DNA from: Sesamum alatum
Taxonomy: Eukaryota; Streptophyta; Magnoliopsida; Lamiales; Pedaliaceae
Reading direction: 5' to 3'
NCBI GenBank assembly: GCA_034509735.1
Contig: JACGWO010000010.1
Span: 8,259,193-8,323,192, forward strand
DNA length: 64,000 nucleotides
Numbering within the stretch: the first letter of the stretch is position 1; every line of letters starts with the position of its first letter. A program made the translations under genes and the position numbers. Below, one piece after another: positions 1 through 12,244 of the stretch. Under the pieces are notes generated by a model. That model saw only the letters and a list, made by a program, of their open reading frames with translations, searched no databases and was not told where the DNA came from.

Positions 1-109
1 AAATCTTATTTGTTAGAAAAATAATCTATTTCAAATATATTATATATTTATTTTGCACTTATCAGAAATCTTACCTCCAAGATTATAATGTTAATTCAAT
101 TTGTATTTA

Positions 110-720
110 TTCTTTTGTATCTTTGTATACACCAGTGTTTTTATATATATTATAGTTTCATCCATTAAAATTTTTTTAGTTAAATTTTGTTTTTTTTCAT
201 ATTTCATTCTGTTTTGTTTATATTTTTCTACAAGAAGAAATAGATTTATTTAGTGTTAATAGGTATGTACTTGTTTTAACATTTATTTGTATGATTCTAC
301 TTATCAATCTGCTTTTATTTTATTATTATTTAAATATTCACCACTTTTAATCATTTTATACACCATTTTTTTTATATGTTATAGTCCATTCATTAAAGTT
401 TATTTTATAGTTTAATCTGTTGTTTTTATTTCAGATTTTATTTTATATTTATTTTTACTTTGGTTTTGGTTTTCCTACAGAGTGGAATATTAAGTTATTT
501 AATAGGTACATATTTCGTTTAACATTTATTTCTATGATTCTATACTTAATTTGGAATTTAGTTTAATTTATATTTATATACCCTTTTGTACCTTTTTATA
601 CACCAAGTTTTTTATATATTATAGTTTCATCATTAAATTTTTATTTTATAGCTTAATTTTGTCGTTCTTTTTCAGACTTCAATTTTTATTTTTTTTTATT
701 TTTTTTTGTGTGTGTGTTTG
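110..720. repeat. Diverged tandem repeat, about 235-bp unit, 2.6 copies
   Basis: Three successive stretches share the order: a TATACACC motif (near 124, 355 and 596), then a TTATAGTTTCAT-like segment, a TTTCAGA-like segment, and an AATAGGTA..TTTAACATTTATTT..TATGATTCTA segment. The spacing is about 231-241 bp and the copies are clearly diverged. Short open frames inside are AT-rich noise; no protein is recognisable. Confidence 0.6.
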
Positions 721-1748
721 GTCTACTAATGATGTTTTACAAGATGGAAAGAATCACCAAATTTTAATTTTTGTGTATTAGTACTTTCTAGAACTAATCT
801 AAATATGATTCTACTAAATATATGATCATATGTTTTGTAAATCTTTACATTCACATATAAATATATGTATATTCATGTTTGTGCAATTTGAACTCTTTTT
901 CAGAAAAAGTCCACAATGACCGCTTGAGTTTTGTTTTCTTCTTGTTTTTATTTTACTTTAATTGAAAATTTTGTAGGTACGTGTTAGATTAACAATAAAC
1001 ACAAAGATTTATTCAATTCCTAATATATCTTAAACACTATTTTCATTTTTCGTTTTGTAGTTTTAACTTAAAGCTTAAACGATATATAATACTTTCTTTT
1101 GCTTTTGGCTTTTGTATTCCTTGATTTATTTATTTTTGGTGATTAAAAATGATATGATAATCAGACAATTTTGTTTCATTAATATGTGTATACATATATG
1201 TTTATAGTTAGGAATTAACATAATATTTCATCATTCCTATTATGACTTTTCTCATCACCAATACCTATTAACTCATTAAAACTAAGTTTTGATTCTTCAT
1301 ATTTTTTTTTCCTAATAAGTAAGATCATTTTATATATATGTATTTTAATATAGTTTTTTATGGAAGATAAATTATATAATACAAATAATACATTTAAATA
1401 ATTTTTTATATTTTATATTTTTATATAAGGCTGGATATATGGAAAAAGTGATCTACATATTTAATAGAATGTCATAATTATTTAAAGGTAATCATCATAT
1501 AAATACAAACTTTTAATAAGTAGAAATAGTTGTATGTGTAGAAAAATATCATTTTCGATAACAACTAAAATAGGATAAAAATTCAAAATTACTATGTCTT
1601 ACCTATTAAAAATGAAAGTTTTATTTTACATAAAAGATTCATTTGTAGTGCAATATATTATAAAAAAATTATTTATTTTAAAATATATAAATATATGTAT
1701 AATTATGCATAGCACGGGTTCTATGCTATTATATATATATAATATATA
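721..1748. other. AT-rich intergenic stretch, no gene seen
   Basis: The sequence is very AT-rich with long A and T runs. I see no credible coding segment, no RNA gene and no clear repeat unit. Its right part (about 1660-1750) is an AT dinucleotide-rich boundary to the next element. Confidence 0.5.
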
Positions 1749-1750
1749 TA

Positions 1751-2623
1751 TAGGGGTGGAGCCAGGCCCCGTCGAGCCCTAGTGGCCGTCAGGGCTTGGC
1801 TCCGACATAGATCTATTAGTCTATCAAGTTCTAGGCTTGAACTTATCTTGCTTATTAGAAAAATTAATAATAAAGATTTAAATTAACTTATTTAAAAAAT
1901 AATTTCTTCACATCCCCATTTTTAGATTCTCTTAACTAGTTAAAATCACACGGTTCTCACTTAATCAAGAAGAAAAATTTGCGATTTTGTGATTTTCTCA
2001 ACACTATGTTATAATTCTTTCCAAAATTCCTCTTGCTTTTATGTTTTCTATTATTGCTTTTGAATTTTTGTATTCTATTTTCGACCAACTTATTTTTTTA
2101 TATAGTTTTGTAATTTTTTTTATTTATTTGATAAAATAAATTTTAGTTTCTCTATATTATTTTTTCGATTCTTGTAGAGAGAGCACCCAAAAGAATGTGT
2201 GAATTGATTGGAAGAAGTTTATTGTTTATACTGAAATTTTTAATGTTCATTATTCAAATTTTTAAATTAGTTGTTCATTATTTATTTGGTAACTTTTTAC
2301 AAAAGTTTCTTAGGACAAATAAACAAGCTTAGGAATAAAAATTGATTATGGTTTTTTTTTAAATTTATGATTATGTAAATGTAAGTCTTAATTTTCAAAG
2401 ATGGATAAACTTGTTACTGAGAGACCACGAAATTTGTTACTTGTAAATTTCAACCCACCCCTTAATGGAGTAATAGTTATAAGATTAATTGTACGTATAT
2501 CATTGTATTTATTTAATTTTCAATTATTATTATAGTAATTTAAAAAATTATGAATTTAATATTTTTATTAACTAATTAAATTTTGATAGGGTTAAGTCGA
2601 GTTTTTGGCTTCGTCACTATTTA
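1751..2623. mobile_element. Candidate non-coding TIR-bounded DNA element
   Basis: The left edge reads TATAGGGGTGGAGCCA and the right edge, on the opposite strand, TATAAATAGTGACGAAGCCA. This is an imperfect inverted repeat, and both edges sit in TATATA runs that could be target-site sequence. The interior is AT-rich with no coding capacity. Elements starting with GGGGYGGAGCCA are common in plant genomes, but I cannot assign a superfamily. The opening 60 bases are much more GC-rich than the surroundings. Confidence 0.35.
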
Positions 2624-2639
2624 TATATATATATGTGAA

Positions 2640-2890
2640 GTGAAGTTAACATTATTACATTTTTCATTATAAGCACAAAATTATTACGCGAGAATGTTAA
2701 ATGAGGGTAAAATTAAAAATTTATGTAATATTCTTTTGTTAATGTTAGCATTTTTAATCTATACCCTAACAAAAGGTGGTCAGGTGTAAAAGGTGAATTT
2801 TTGGAGGGAGTGTTAGTTTCAAAACTTTTTTGAGAGAAGGTATAATTTTTTCAATTTTAAAAGGAGTCTAAATGTAATTAACCCTAACTA
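2640..2890 (+). repeat. Half copy of an inverted-repeat element (family A)
   Basis: This segment matches the right arm of the long foldback element at 47215-47705. It shares, in order, ATTATAAG.ACAAAA, AATGTTAAATGAGGG, TTATGTAAT, GGTGGTCAGGTGTAAA, AATTTTT..AGG and TAATTAACYCTAA. The left arm is missing, probably cut off by the neighbouring element at 1751-2623. It is non-coding. Confidence 0.6.
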
Positions 2891-3379
2891 AAAAGAACAA
2901 TTGTATGTCGAACTGCTTTTAAAATTGAATTTTGAGGTATTTATACAAAGTTGGGAATGTTGTTTGTATATGTATGTAGTGTGGGTCTTCATTATTGTAA
3001 AATTGACTATTATACCTTTGTGAATATTCTGCAATTACTAAAAGAACAAATATGTCTTTTCACTATAATTATTATCATGGTTAAAGATAAAACACCATGG
3101 TGGATATTAATCAAAGCGCAATGGCTATTAGTCGTTGTTTTTGCAAGTCAAAACATTTGATACAGTGAAAATTGTGGCGATATTTTGGCCATAGATAAAA
3201 TTATGGCGAAGGTTGATTAACCATGGTCAAAATTTAAATTTTTGCGTCAATTTTATCTAACCGTGGTAGATAGTATTCATGTATTATGATTTTTTTACCG
3301 TACTGATTTTATAGCATAGACAATAATCAATATTTTTTTTTATCGTGTATTATATCCATCAATTACTAATAAAAAAACA
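2891..3379. other. Intergenic, nothing recognised
   Basis: This is AT-rich sequence with one short open frame at 2951-3160 that resembles nothing. I see no splice-consistent coding segments, no repeat units and no RNA gene. Confidence 0.4.
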
Positions 3380-3694
3380 ATGATCTCTTAGCCTAGTGGG
3401 TAAGGTTGAGATCCCATGGATTCGAACCCCACCAATACGTGGGATGTTGTCTACTCTATAGTAGATATTGTTTACAATCAGTCATGTCGAATATCAATAT
3501 CTAGCAGAGACAATTACAACAATCATATTGATGAACAATATCACATAAGTGAAATCTAAAAAACACCTTACTATTATAGTATACAAACAATGCATACTAC
3601 GCAGTAGACTATTATCCCACACATTGGTGAGGTTTGAACTCATGACCTCTAAGGTCATGGGACCTCAACCTTAACCACTAGGCTAAGAGATCAT
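3380..3694. mobile_element. Head-to-head pair of tRNA-derived SINE copies (inverted repeat)
   Basis: The left end, ATGATCTCTTAGCCTAGTGG at 3380-3399, is the exact reverse complement of 3675-3694. Each arm runs inward through a polymerase III-like promoter: a box A-like TAGCCTAGTGGKTAAGG and a box B-like GGATTCGAACCCC (left) or GAGTTCAAACCTC (right). Related bodies occur at 50160-50360 and 61985-62230, the last with the same promoter-like start. This indicates a SINE family whose 5' part derives from a tRNA. The two arms differ in the middle, which favours two insertions over one hairpin element. Confidence 0.6.
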
Positions 3695-4085
3695 TGATGT
3701 AATTATCTCTATTAGGTATTGGTATTTGGCAGGATTGATTGTAATTTTACTTCAATTAATAATAATTGAATATTGTTGTGAGAGATGGATTTCCCTCTGC
3801 CCCTTCCACCGCCCGCATCCGATTCCCGATGTGCAAAGGCTCCGCTCTGGCCACCTGAGAGTTTACCATCTGCTGTGTCTCCACCACTTTCCTCCAACCA
3901 ACACATGAACACCCACAACAGAAAGGAGCCAGAACGTGCAAATAAAACCTATGACCTAGCTCAATGAATGGGAGCCTCAACTCCCTAGAAATTTCACCTC
4001 TCCTCAGCTTAGTCAGACGAACCTGCCAACTATTAGTTTCCCACAGGATGACATACAACGAATTCACTCATAGTGGAGGAAAACA

Positions 4086-5971
4086 TTGATTATTCAAACG
4101 ACTGGGATTACTAGATACATCCCAGACTTAGAAAGTTGTTTGATGCGAATCTGGAAACTGAAACATACCATACACAACATATACTTGGGCAAAGGCAACT
4201 ACAATATTCATTTCACAAATCCTGAAGATTATTTTGTTGCTTTGGCTGGGGGACCCTGGTTTTTATTTAATTCTTACATCCACATTTCAGCAATGGCACC
4301 CTTTTTTCATCCCCAGCACAGATCCCCCTTAACCATGTTCATTTGGCTCCAGCTGACAAATCTACCCATTGAATATTTTGACTTCCAAGCTTTGTTTGAT
4401 ATTGCTAAATGTATTGGAAGGCCAATCAAGACTGATTCCCATACCCATAGCCAATAAAGGGGAAATTGGCCCAAATTTTTGTGGAAATGGATACTTCAAA
4501 ACCCCTTCCACCAGCTATTATCCTTGATAACCATATACAAGACATTTCCTATAAACTCAACTTTGCTTTATGTCATAAATGTGGTATGATAGGGCATTTC
4601 CAATCCTCTTGTTTACAAACCCCCAACACCACAACTCCATTAATGCGACCAAATCACAACTATCATACACACACAGCGAAGGTAAATCGTGGTGAGGTGG
4701 AGTGGACCATTGTAAATCGGAGAAAAGGACGGCGTGATGGTGTTTCTACTCCCAATTCCCATTTTGTCTACCAACGAAACCCTAGGGCCACAACATCACC
4801 TGCTTTGTCTGCATATCAATAGACCCTTGAACAGACTTGGGTCCAAAAATCCTCTCCAATAGTTGCCCAACAAAAGGAAATCCTAATAAAAGAGAACCAA
4901 CAAATCCCTCTTAAATTTGTTTTTAATAGAATAACTAGTGCTTTGAACATGCAGGGATAGACGGACTCAAAAGTTCAGACGAATATAAGCAAGGGTAACA
5001 ACAACAGAATAAATACAGTGTTACCGGAAAAACCAGAACTACTGACACCGAAAGTTTTGCCGGTGATGACGATATTAATCGAGTGCCAGAATAAGCCATA
5101 TTGCACCATGAACCATCCACGAGACCAACAATCCACGTCGTCACCACATAGATCGGCAAATAACAATCATGATTAGACACCTGTAAATTCAGAAAGTGAC
5201 ATGCCAGACCCTATGGTCTATGATGACTCAGCAGTCACAAATGTTGAATTGAAAACAACAGAGTCCCTGGTTTTGGAGAAACCACCAACATCACAAAGCT
5301 CACGTGCCGAGTCAGGTGAGCACATCATGACCCTACCTCCTATTGGGTCCATAACATCCACTCGGCATAACATAGATGACATAATGGCTCCAACTTAGCA
5401 GCCATAGAATGGTTTTCATGATCTCCCTGAACAAACCTAATCTTGCATGCTTACTCCTTCATCCTTTCAAACAATAGACGTTCCCACTTCCCAAACACAT
5501 CTGCAGAAAACTTAACCAAAAATGGCGTTGCCTCCGAATCACAGCGACAACAGTCATGCATCACCACCCTAGACTGTGTTTTCACAAAACCCACCTTTCT
5601 CACTGCCCCCACCACGTAGAATCCAACCACGAATACCACTATCTATGAGGAACCAAGCTTCGAGTTCAAATCCTCCACCACCGATCGCCCAACCCGCCCT
5701 TCTAGAGCACGCACCTATTCAGCACATACCAAATCCAATACCAACAACAAGAGTCCGCAACCAAATGATCCTACTGGGGTCCAACGAATTTATGTTCCAG
5801 CCTTTTCACTCAACCCCTCATCTTTTTCTCAGCCCGTGCACACCTCAAAACACGATTATAGAAGTATCTCAAGAAAGGGAAGCCTTCGCTAGAGAGAGGG
5901 AAGCCCAGTTCCGCATGTACATCCATCCTCTTAAAAGAGATCTTCAGGCTTTCCTGCGATCCAGCCAGTAA
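4086..5971 (+). pseudogene. LINE ORF1: DUF4283-type domain, CCHC zinc knuckle, proline-rich tail
   Basis: Part one (4086-4457) carries the FALAGGPWFLFNSY-like block of the DUF4283 domain, here reading VALAGGPWFLFNSYI, followed by NLPIEYFD and IGRPIKTDS. Part two (4466-4822) has PLPPAIILD and a CCHC knuckle, CHKCGMIGHFQSSC. Parts three and four (5201-5398, 5576-5971) are proline- and serine-rich. The pieces lie in different frames separated by stops, so ORF1 is broken at least twice. In this family ORF1 is an RNA-binding chaperone for the element's own transcript. The likely start lies further upstream, near 3785. Confidence 0.75.
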
Positions 5972-6039
5972 CAAAATGGCCCCGTGATGACGACGGCACC
6001 CAACCTGCCGGGAGGACTGCGCCAGATATTACTAAACTT

Positions 6040-6760
6040 ACCACCCTCCATGTGTATACTAAGTTGAAACTGTAGAGGCGTTGGATGCTAGGAATTCATC
6101 ACGGCAACTCGTGATCTCGTCCACACTGCAGCACCACAAATCTTTATCATAATGGACACTCGCGTGCATAAAGATCGAGCCCCACCGATTATACAACGAC
6201 TTCCTTTTAGTGACTCTATTATTCTTCCTTCCATAATATATACTGGAGGATTGTGGATCCTCTGGAATGCCAACAAAACTAGGGTTCAGCAATCCTAGCT
6301 GGGCAATCACACTGTGCATGTTGAGGTGGATCATGGTCCGAGAGACAACCCTTTCCTCTTATCTGTTGTTTATAACTACCCGCAACCTTCCATGCAACAC
6401 CAGGTATGGACAAATTTATGTGCATTTTCTGATAATTTACATGATAAAGAATGGTTGTCAGTTGGTGATTTCAATTGCATTCTTAATCGGGATGACAAAA
6501 TAGGTGGGCAGTTTTTACCATCCAGGATTTTCAAATCAAAGAATGCATGCAACACTGTAATATGTTAGATCTTGGTTTTGTGGGCCATTAATATACATGG
6601 TCTAACAGGAAGTTTAGGAAAAGCTTTATATGTGAACGTCTGGATCGAGTTTTGGCTAACCCTGAGTGGTGTAATAGGTTCCCTAACGCTATTGTTAAAC
6701 ATCTTACTTCTAGCATCTCTGATCATTCCCCTATCCTTATTGATACAAATCCACATAACT
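6040..6760 (+). pseudogene. LINE ORF2: endonuclease domain fragments
   Basis: The pieces read in order: NCRGVG just after a stop that replaces the usual tryptophan (6066-6090), IIMDTRVHK, YTGGLWILWN, FLLSVVYNYP, GDFNCILNRDDKIGG (around 6465-6505), and then ANPEWCNRFPNAIV with SDHSPILID at 6655-6755. These are the blocks of the exonuclease-endonuclease-phosphatase fold in plant LINE ORF2, which nicks target DNA for target-primed reverse transcription. The DFN and SDH catalytic blocks are present, but the blocks lie in three frames with stops between them. Confidence 0.75.
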
Positions 6761-6968
6761 GTACTAAGAAAACAAAGTTTAGATACGAATCTGCATGGGC
6801 ATCATACTCTGAATTTCGTAAAATAGTGGCTGATTCATGGGGGTATAATATGGTTTCACAACAGGATTATGGTTTTAGGTATAAATACTCTGATTTTATT
6901 ATTAAAAAAAAAAAAACTTGTCTCTGGAAACATAGTTCTATAGGAACATTGATCAGCATATTCTGGAA

Positions 6969-8650
6969 TTGAAGAAGGCTTTGGATGATATAAATTTGAG
7001 GATTAGTTTAGGCCCTAATGATGCTCTACTACAACAGGATTACAATATTCGTGTTTCTCTAAATCGTCTTTTTCTATACAAAGAACAGTACTGGAAGCAA
7101 AGATCTGTCCTTAATTGGAGACAATATGGGGATCTAAACTCTTCATTCTTTCATAAATATTCTAGTAGTAAGAAACATAATAATACGATTCTTGGCCTTA
7201 AAAAGCAAGATAATTCGTGGATCACTAACCCTCAAGAAATTATGATACTTCTTAAGGATTACTTGCAGGCCCATTCTAATGTCTCGAATAAGCCCAAGGA
7301 ATTCACTTTCTTTTCTGAATCCTGGCCCTGTCTTAGTTTTTATCAACAAGCCTCTCTAAATTTAAAATTTTTGGATGAAGAGATCTGGGCTGCAGTTAAC
7401 AAAATTGGGCCACTTAAGGCACCAGACCCAGATGGAATAAATGCACATTTTTATAAATCGTTTTGTCCAGATATCATAAACACTATTATTCCTATTGTTA
7501 AGAATTTTTTTCGACAACAGTTTTCTCCCTCATTTTATTAATGAAAATTCTATTATACTCTTCCCAAAATGCCAGAATCCAATTGAAGCGTCTTATTTTC
7601 GTCCTATCAGCTTGTGCAATGTAATCTACAAAATTATTTCTAATTTACTTGTTGCTCGGATTCGACCTATTCTCAACAGTCTTATATCGCTTTACCAAAA
7701 TGCTTTTGTGCCAAATCGGCATATTTTTATAACCTTTTCTTGGCTCATGAAATGATCCATACTCTCAGACGTAACAAGAATAAGAAACTTCACTATATGG
7801 CCTTAGAACTGGACTTGGTGAAAGCTTATGATAGGCTAGAGTGGGACTATATTAAATTTGTCCTATTAAAATTTAAGTTCCCTCTGAAATTTGTGGACAG
7901 GATTATGGTTTGTATCACAATGGTTTCTTTCACCCTCTCTGTTAACAAAGATATTTCACAATCATGGCGCCCCCTTAGAGAGCTCAGGCAGGGTGACCCA
8001 CTGTCACCATATATTTTCATTTTGCGTCTTGAGCCTTTTATATATAAATTGCTGGAAGAAAATGGGGAAAAAAGAATTGATGCTATGAATTTCTCTCTTA
8101 ATAACCACCCATTGCCTATTCTTACTTTTTTCGATGATTGTCTTCTGTTTCTTAAAGGCAATGATAAAACAATTTCACGCTTAGTAGGCCTACTAAATAA
8201 TTTTTCAGAGATAACTGGCCAAACTATTAGCTGGGACAAATCTAGCTTCCTTGTCTCTAATTATACTCCCCATAATATCCGAACAAAAATTGCAAGGGCC
8301 TTAAATTTTCCCCTTGCCCAACTAAGAATAAATATCTTGATTTGCCTTTCACGACCAATAGGATCACGAAAGATATGTTTTATGATATTATTGAAAAAAT
8401 TGAAAATAAGATTTACACATGGTATAACAAATCACTATCTTATGTGGGAAGAGTCGTTCTTATACATAGCAGCCTTTTCTCTAAAGCCAATCATTACATG
8501 TCTTTGTTTAAGCTACCGGCTCTAATCCACCAAAGAGTTGCCTCTCTCCAAAAATATTTCTTATGGAATGGTAAACCATCAGATAAGAAAATTGGTCTTG
8601 TTAACTGGAAAACAGTAACACTTTCAAAGAGGGAGGACTCGGTTTGAGAG
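6969..8650 (+). pseudogene. LINE ORF2: reverse transcriptase domain
   Basis: From 6969 the frame gives WRQYGDLNSSFFHKYSS and PLKAPDPDGINAHFYK. It continues after frame changes with FRPISLCNVIYKIISNLL (7595-7660), LELDLVKAYDRLEWDYI (7803-7853), LRQGDPLSPYIFI (7985-8022) and TFFDDCLLFLKG (8125-8160). After that come YTWYNKSLSYVGRVVLIHS and a thumb/connection region to about 8650. The catalytic box normally reads FADD; here the alanine is phenylalanine. Frame breaks at about 7541, 7740 and 8340 make the domain non-functional. Confidence 0.85.
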
Positions 8651-9479
8651 ACTCACGTACACTTAATACGGCATATTACTTGAGCAGAGTTGGAGACTTC
8701 ATATGGGAAATGACTCCCTGTTCTATAAGTTGTTTAAGCATAAATTTTTCCCCCAAAATCTTTCATAGAATCTATTTATAAACCTCATCAGAGTTGGGTT
8801 TGGAAGAACCTTCACGATCATATTAAATTAGTTAACAAATCCACTCAATGGTTTGTGGGAGATAGACATCGAATCCGTTTATGGGAAGAAAAATGGATTG
8901 ATAATTTTAGCCTTATGGAAATGATTTATGATATTCCAAATAATCTAAAAGATTTAAGGGTCCAATCTTTCATTACTCTTGATTTCAAATGGGATATTTC
9001 CACTCTTCATAATATTCTTTCCAGGGACATTATCTGGAGAATCCTGTCCATTCCGTTACCTCAATTTCAGCAAGCAGATTATTTGCACTGGGCATAGAAC
9101 CTCACAGGTAAAAATTTACTCTTAAATCAGCATACCATTGGCTTCATTCCAAAACAAACAACCAAATATTTGTTGCTTTTCCATGGACTTCCTTGTGGAA
9201 GACGAAAGCCCCCCCCCCCCTTCCCCCCTGAGTTTTTTTCATGCTTGGCTCACAGGTCATTCAGCACTTCCAAATGCAAATTTTTTATATCATCGTTTTC
9301 GTTTGCCATCTCCTCTATTTCCATTATGCCAAGAAGAATGTGATTCATTGCTCACTCTTATGCAGAATGTAAGTATTTCCTTCCCCTTATACAATTTGGT
9401 ATTCCTGAATTGCTCTCCCTAGCTACTCAAAATTTTATTAGTTTGATACACACTTGGAGAAAAAGGCCTGGAAAAAAAA

Positions 9480-10127
9480 ATGCTTATTGCTATTGCTTGT
9501 TGGTACATCTGGAAGGTGCATAATCTTGCTCTTTTTTATAATAATCTTATAAACCTTGAACAAACCTGGAGAAACATCCAACAAATAAAACCAGCATGTT
9601 CTACTAGGGTGTTTGAAGAAAAATATACTATCTGGGTTGGTTGGGAAAAACCATGGACAAACGGGCTAAAGCTTAACATAGATGGTTCTTCTTTAAACAA
9701 CCCAAGATGGTCAGGTAGCGGGGGAATTTTTCGAAATCAGGATGGTAACTTCATATTAGCGTTTTCTCATTCCACAGGTATAAATTCTAACTCCGTGGCT
9801 GAAGTCTGGGCATGCGTAATGGGATTTAATATTGCAAGATCATATGGAATTACACACTTGATTGTTGAAACGGATTCTCAATTGCTTTATAATGCTCTTT
9901 GTAGGGCAGCAGTTCCACCCAAGCACCTCGTGCAGATGCTGCGGGATTGCCGGAACAAATTGACTGAATTTGAAGAAATAAGAATCACGTTTTGTCCAAG
10001 GGAAGTGAACTGGGCAGCCGATGCGTTGGCCAAATTTGCTACAGCACACCACTTTGAAAGTCTTGTTTTTCAAGAGTGCTCGGTCTTTTTGACAGACATT
10101 TTGCAACAGGAGTTGTTAAATTTGTAG
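9480..10127 (+). CDS. LINE ORF2 C-terminus: RNase H domain, open for 215 codons
   Basis: This frame is uninterrupted from 9480 to its stop at 10127. It holds a complete RNase H domain of the plant LINE type. Catalytic blocks are visible in order: LNIDGSSLNN (first Asp), SVAEVWAC (Glu), LIVETDSQLL (second Asp) and VNWAADALAKFA (last Asp). In the element it would remove the RNA strand after cDNA synthesis. Upstream parts of ORF2 are broken, so the open frame is the surviving tail of a dead polyprotein. It begins with MLIAIACWYIWKVHN, the usual linker before this domain. Confidence 0.8.
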   Translation: MLIAIACWYIWKVHNLALFYNNLINLEQTWRNIQQIKPACSTRVFEEKYTIWVGWEKPWTNGLKLNIDGSSLNNPRWSGSGGIFRNQDGNFILAFSHSTGINSNSVAEVWACVMGFNIARSYGITHLIVETDSQLLYNALCRAAVPPKHLVQMLRDCRNKLTEFEEIRITFCPREVNWAADALAKFATAHHFESLVFQECSVFLTDILQQELLNL

Positions 10128-10225
10128 GTTGGACCTTGTAAAAATCCTGTAACATCTTCCCAAGTTGCAGAAGTACATAAATAAATAAAGTTGTTTCCTT
10201 TTGTTCAAAAATAATAATAATAATC

Positions 10226-12239
10226 ATCGCTTTCACTTTAAAAAAAAAAGTCAACGCAGTCGTGCAAATAAATTAATAAACCAATTCACCGACTTACTCT
10301 TTTACCAAAATGATTAGCAGAAGAAACTTTCTGAACCGCTAATTGAATAATGAGCAGTTAAAACAAGCCGCATCATCTATGTTTCAAGGTTGGAATAAAT
10401 GGATTAGTTATTTGGAAATAGCAGAGACTTCTTAATAGGTTTCAAGTCTCAAGTTCATTGCTTGGATAAAGGGTTCCGAAGTATTTGAAATCTGGATTCT
10501 TTTTTCATTTATTTCATTATTTCATAGTTTACCAACATCACTTGAAATTTGCAAATTTTTATTGTGTTATATTTGGATGAAAAGGTTTGAATATGCGAAT
10601 CACGATTTGAAAAAAAAAAAGAAAGAAGATTTAAAAGGACTCTTACGTTAAAGAGATTTAAAATTCATTAAATACAAGTTCGAGAATTCAAAATCTTTTA
10701 TGACGTGCAATTAGCTGTACAAGGTCAAAGGATTCGTTATCATAATTTTGAGATCCTTAGTTTCAAATCCTTCACCCTAAATACTATCTTAATTCTTTTC
10801 ATAATCTTTTATAGGGCAAATTATATTAGCACCCTTTAAAGTTCGGCCAAATTACACAAGCACTCTATATCTTTTAGAAAATTATAACTATATCTTTGAG
10901 GAATGTTTTGTAATGTTTTTCAGGGGATGTTTATACAAACTTTGTCTTTAAATAGAGGTACAGTTATTATGATTACAATTATAACCTCATGGAGTGTGAT
11001 ATTAATTCTACAAAAGACAGAACATTTATGTATTTTAACCTGACCTCAGGGATGCCAATGTAATATACCCTTTCTTATATTGTTTTGTCTTTTCAATATT
11101 TCGATAGAGGTTTCTTATAATTTTAAGAGAAGGAAAAGTATAATTTGAAATTACAGCTCTCAAAGGAGGTTAATGTACTCCTTATTTATTGCTTACTAGA
11201 CGAAACTAGAGAGTCAATACTCCCCGTTGTACTTTTGATCCTTTTTTGGTGGCTAATATAGGAGGGACAGGGACCCAAAAAGCTCCCCCACATCCGGATA
11301 GTTTAATTAAGGAAAAAAAAAAGTCAGTGTAAATAACCCTAAATTGGATGTATGCTGAAACTTTTAGAAGGCATTTCTGGACACATTAAGCAGTTCAATC
11401 CAACAACATTTTCCTTCAATTGCTGAGGACATGAAAGTTTCCCCTTGACTATGTGAACTATTGCTGTTCACTATTGCCCTTCAGCCATTCTTTCAAATTC
11501 TTTACAATTAAGATGCAAAGGTGTACAAACAGCCATACACCGAATACAAGTACTCAATTTGGTCCGAAGAAAAACTGCACTTTGGAAAGGTTGAAATCCT
11601 TCGATACCCTCAAGTTTAACTACAATGTACATTTGAAAGTTTCAAACATTATAATCTGAACCAAAATTTGTCAGCACGTTATGGAAGAGAGGCTGATTCC
11701 ATCGGACTTACTAATGCAGCTAGTCTGCGGTGATTCCCATAAGAAAAACCATAATATAAACCGACCTGTGCAAGGACGAATCTTGAATTGATAGTTGATT
11801 TACCACAATCAAATGTATCAGGTATCAATACAACTTCCGGCACTGCACAGATAGTTGGTTGACGACATTAGGAGTAGCATCTCTGAACAGCATTCCTACA
11901 GGAACTTTTATCCTCAAAACTGCAGTCCAAACACATACGAATTAACCATCTGTCGGTATGAAGAAGAGAAGATGGTTAGCTTTCTTCACTTGCAGTCCAA
12001 ACGAACGCCATCTTATGGCATAAACGGAAACTACCTGCATTTATTTTGTGCAAGATTCAGTGCTGGACATATCAAGCTTCTTCTCATACAATGCTTAAAA
12101 CACATACGAATTAATCATGTATTCAGAACTTTAAGATGGAAATGAAGTGAACATTTGTTCATATTTTTGGTTTACACACAATTACATTGTATGTTCTTGT
12201 TAGTATATATTTAAATTAACTATGATGTGGTATGCATAT
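10226..12239. other. Intergenic, no gene seen apart from one MITE-like element
   Basis: I find no credible coding segments. Small open frames at 11453-11659 and 11855-12145 match nothing I know and are not flanked by splice-consistent exons. One inverted-repeat element (10813-11070) is listed separately. A 17-base stretch, AACTGCAGTCCAAACAC, is partly echoed about 60 bases further on (11919 and 11990). Confidence 0.45.
10813..11070. mobile_element. MITE-like inverted-repeat element (family B, copy 1)
   Basis: The left end, AAATTATATTAGCACCC, and the right end read on the other strand, ATATTACATTGGCATCCC, are related, and the similarity goes on inward for about 90 bases. The same architecture and similar sequence occur at 50797-51050. 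The element is short, AT-rich and non-coding, as expected for a miniature inverted-repeat element. The target-site duplication is unclear. Confidence 0.5.
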
Positions 12240-12244
12240 GTATC

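Larger units (their letters stand above)
3765..10225 (+). mobile_element. Decayed L1-type LINE retrotransposon
   Basis: The order of parts is that of plant L1-like non-LTR elements: ORF1 with a DUF4283-like domain and a CCHC knuckle (about 4086-4822), an apurinic-type endonuclease (6040-6760), reverse transcriptase (6969-8650) and RNase H (9480-10127). After the last stop comes a short 3' region ending in an (AAT)n-like tail at about 10206-10224. Several stops and frame changes break ORF1 and ORF2, so the copy is dead. The 5' end is not sharply defined and I found no convincing target-site duplication. The copy is almost full length, unusual for LINEs, which are mostly 5'-truncated. Confidence 0.85.

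Noticed and set aside
551..781. 76-residue open frame in the AT-rich left end
   Set aside because: Composition is phenylalanine, isoleucine and leucine from T-runs; it lies in a diverged tandem repeat.
3381..3440. Genuine tRNA gene
   Set aside because: Box A- and B-like words are present but no cloverleaf with anticodon and acceptor stem can be drawn; SINE heads explain it better.
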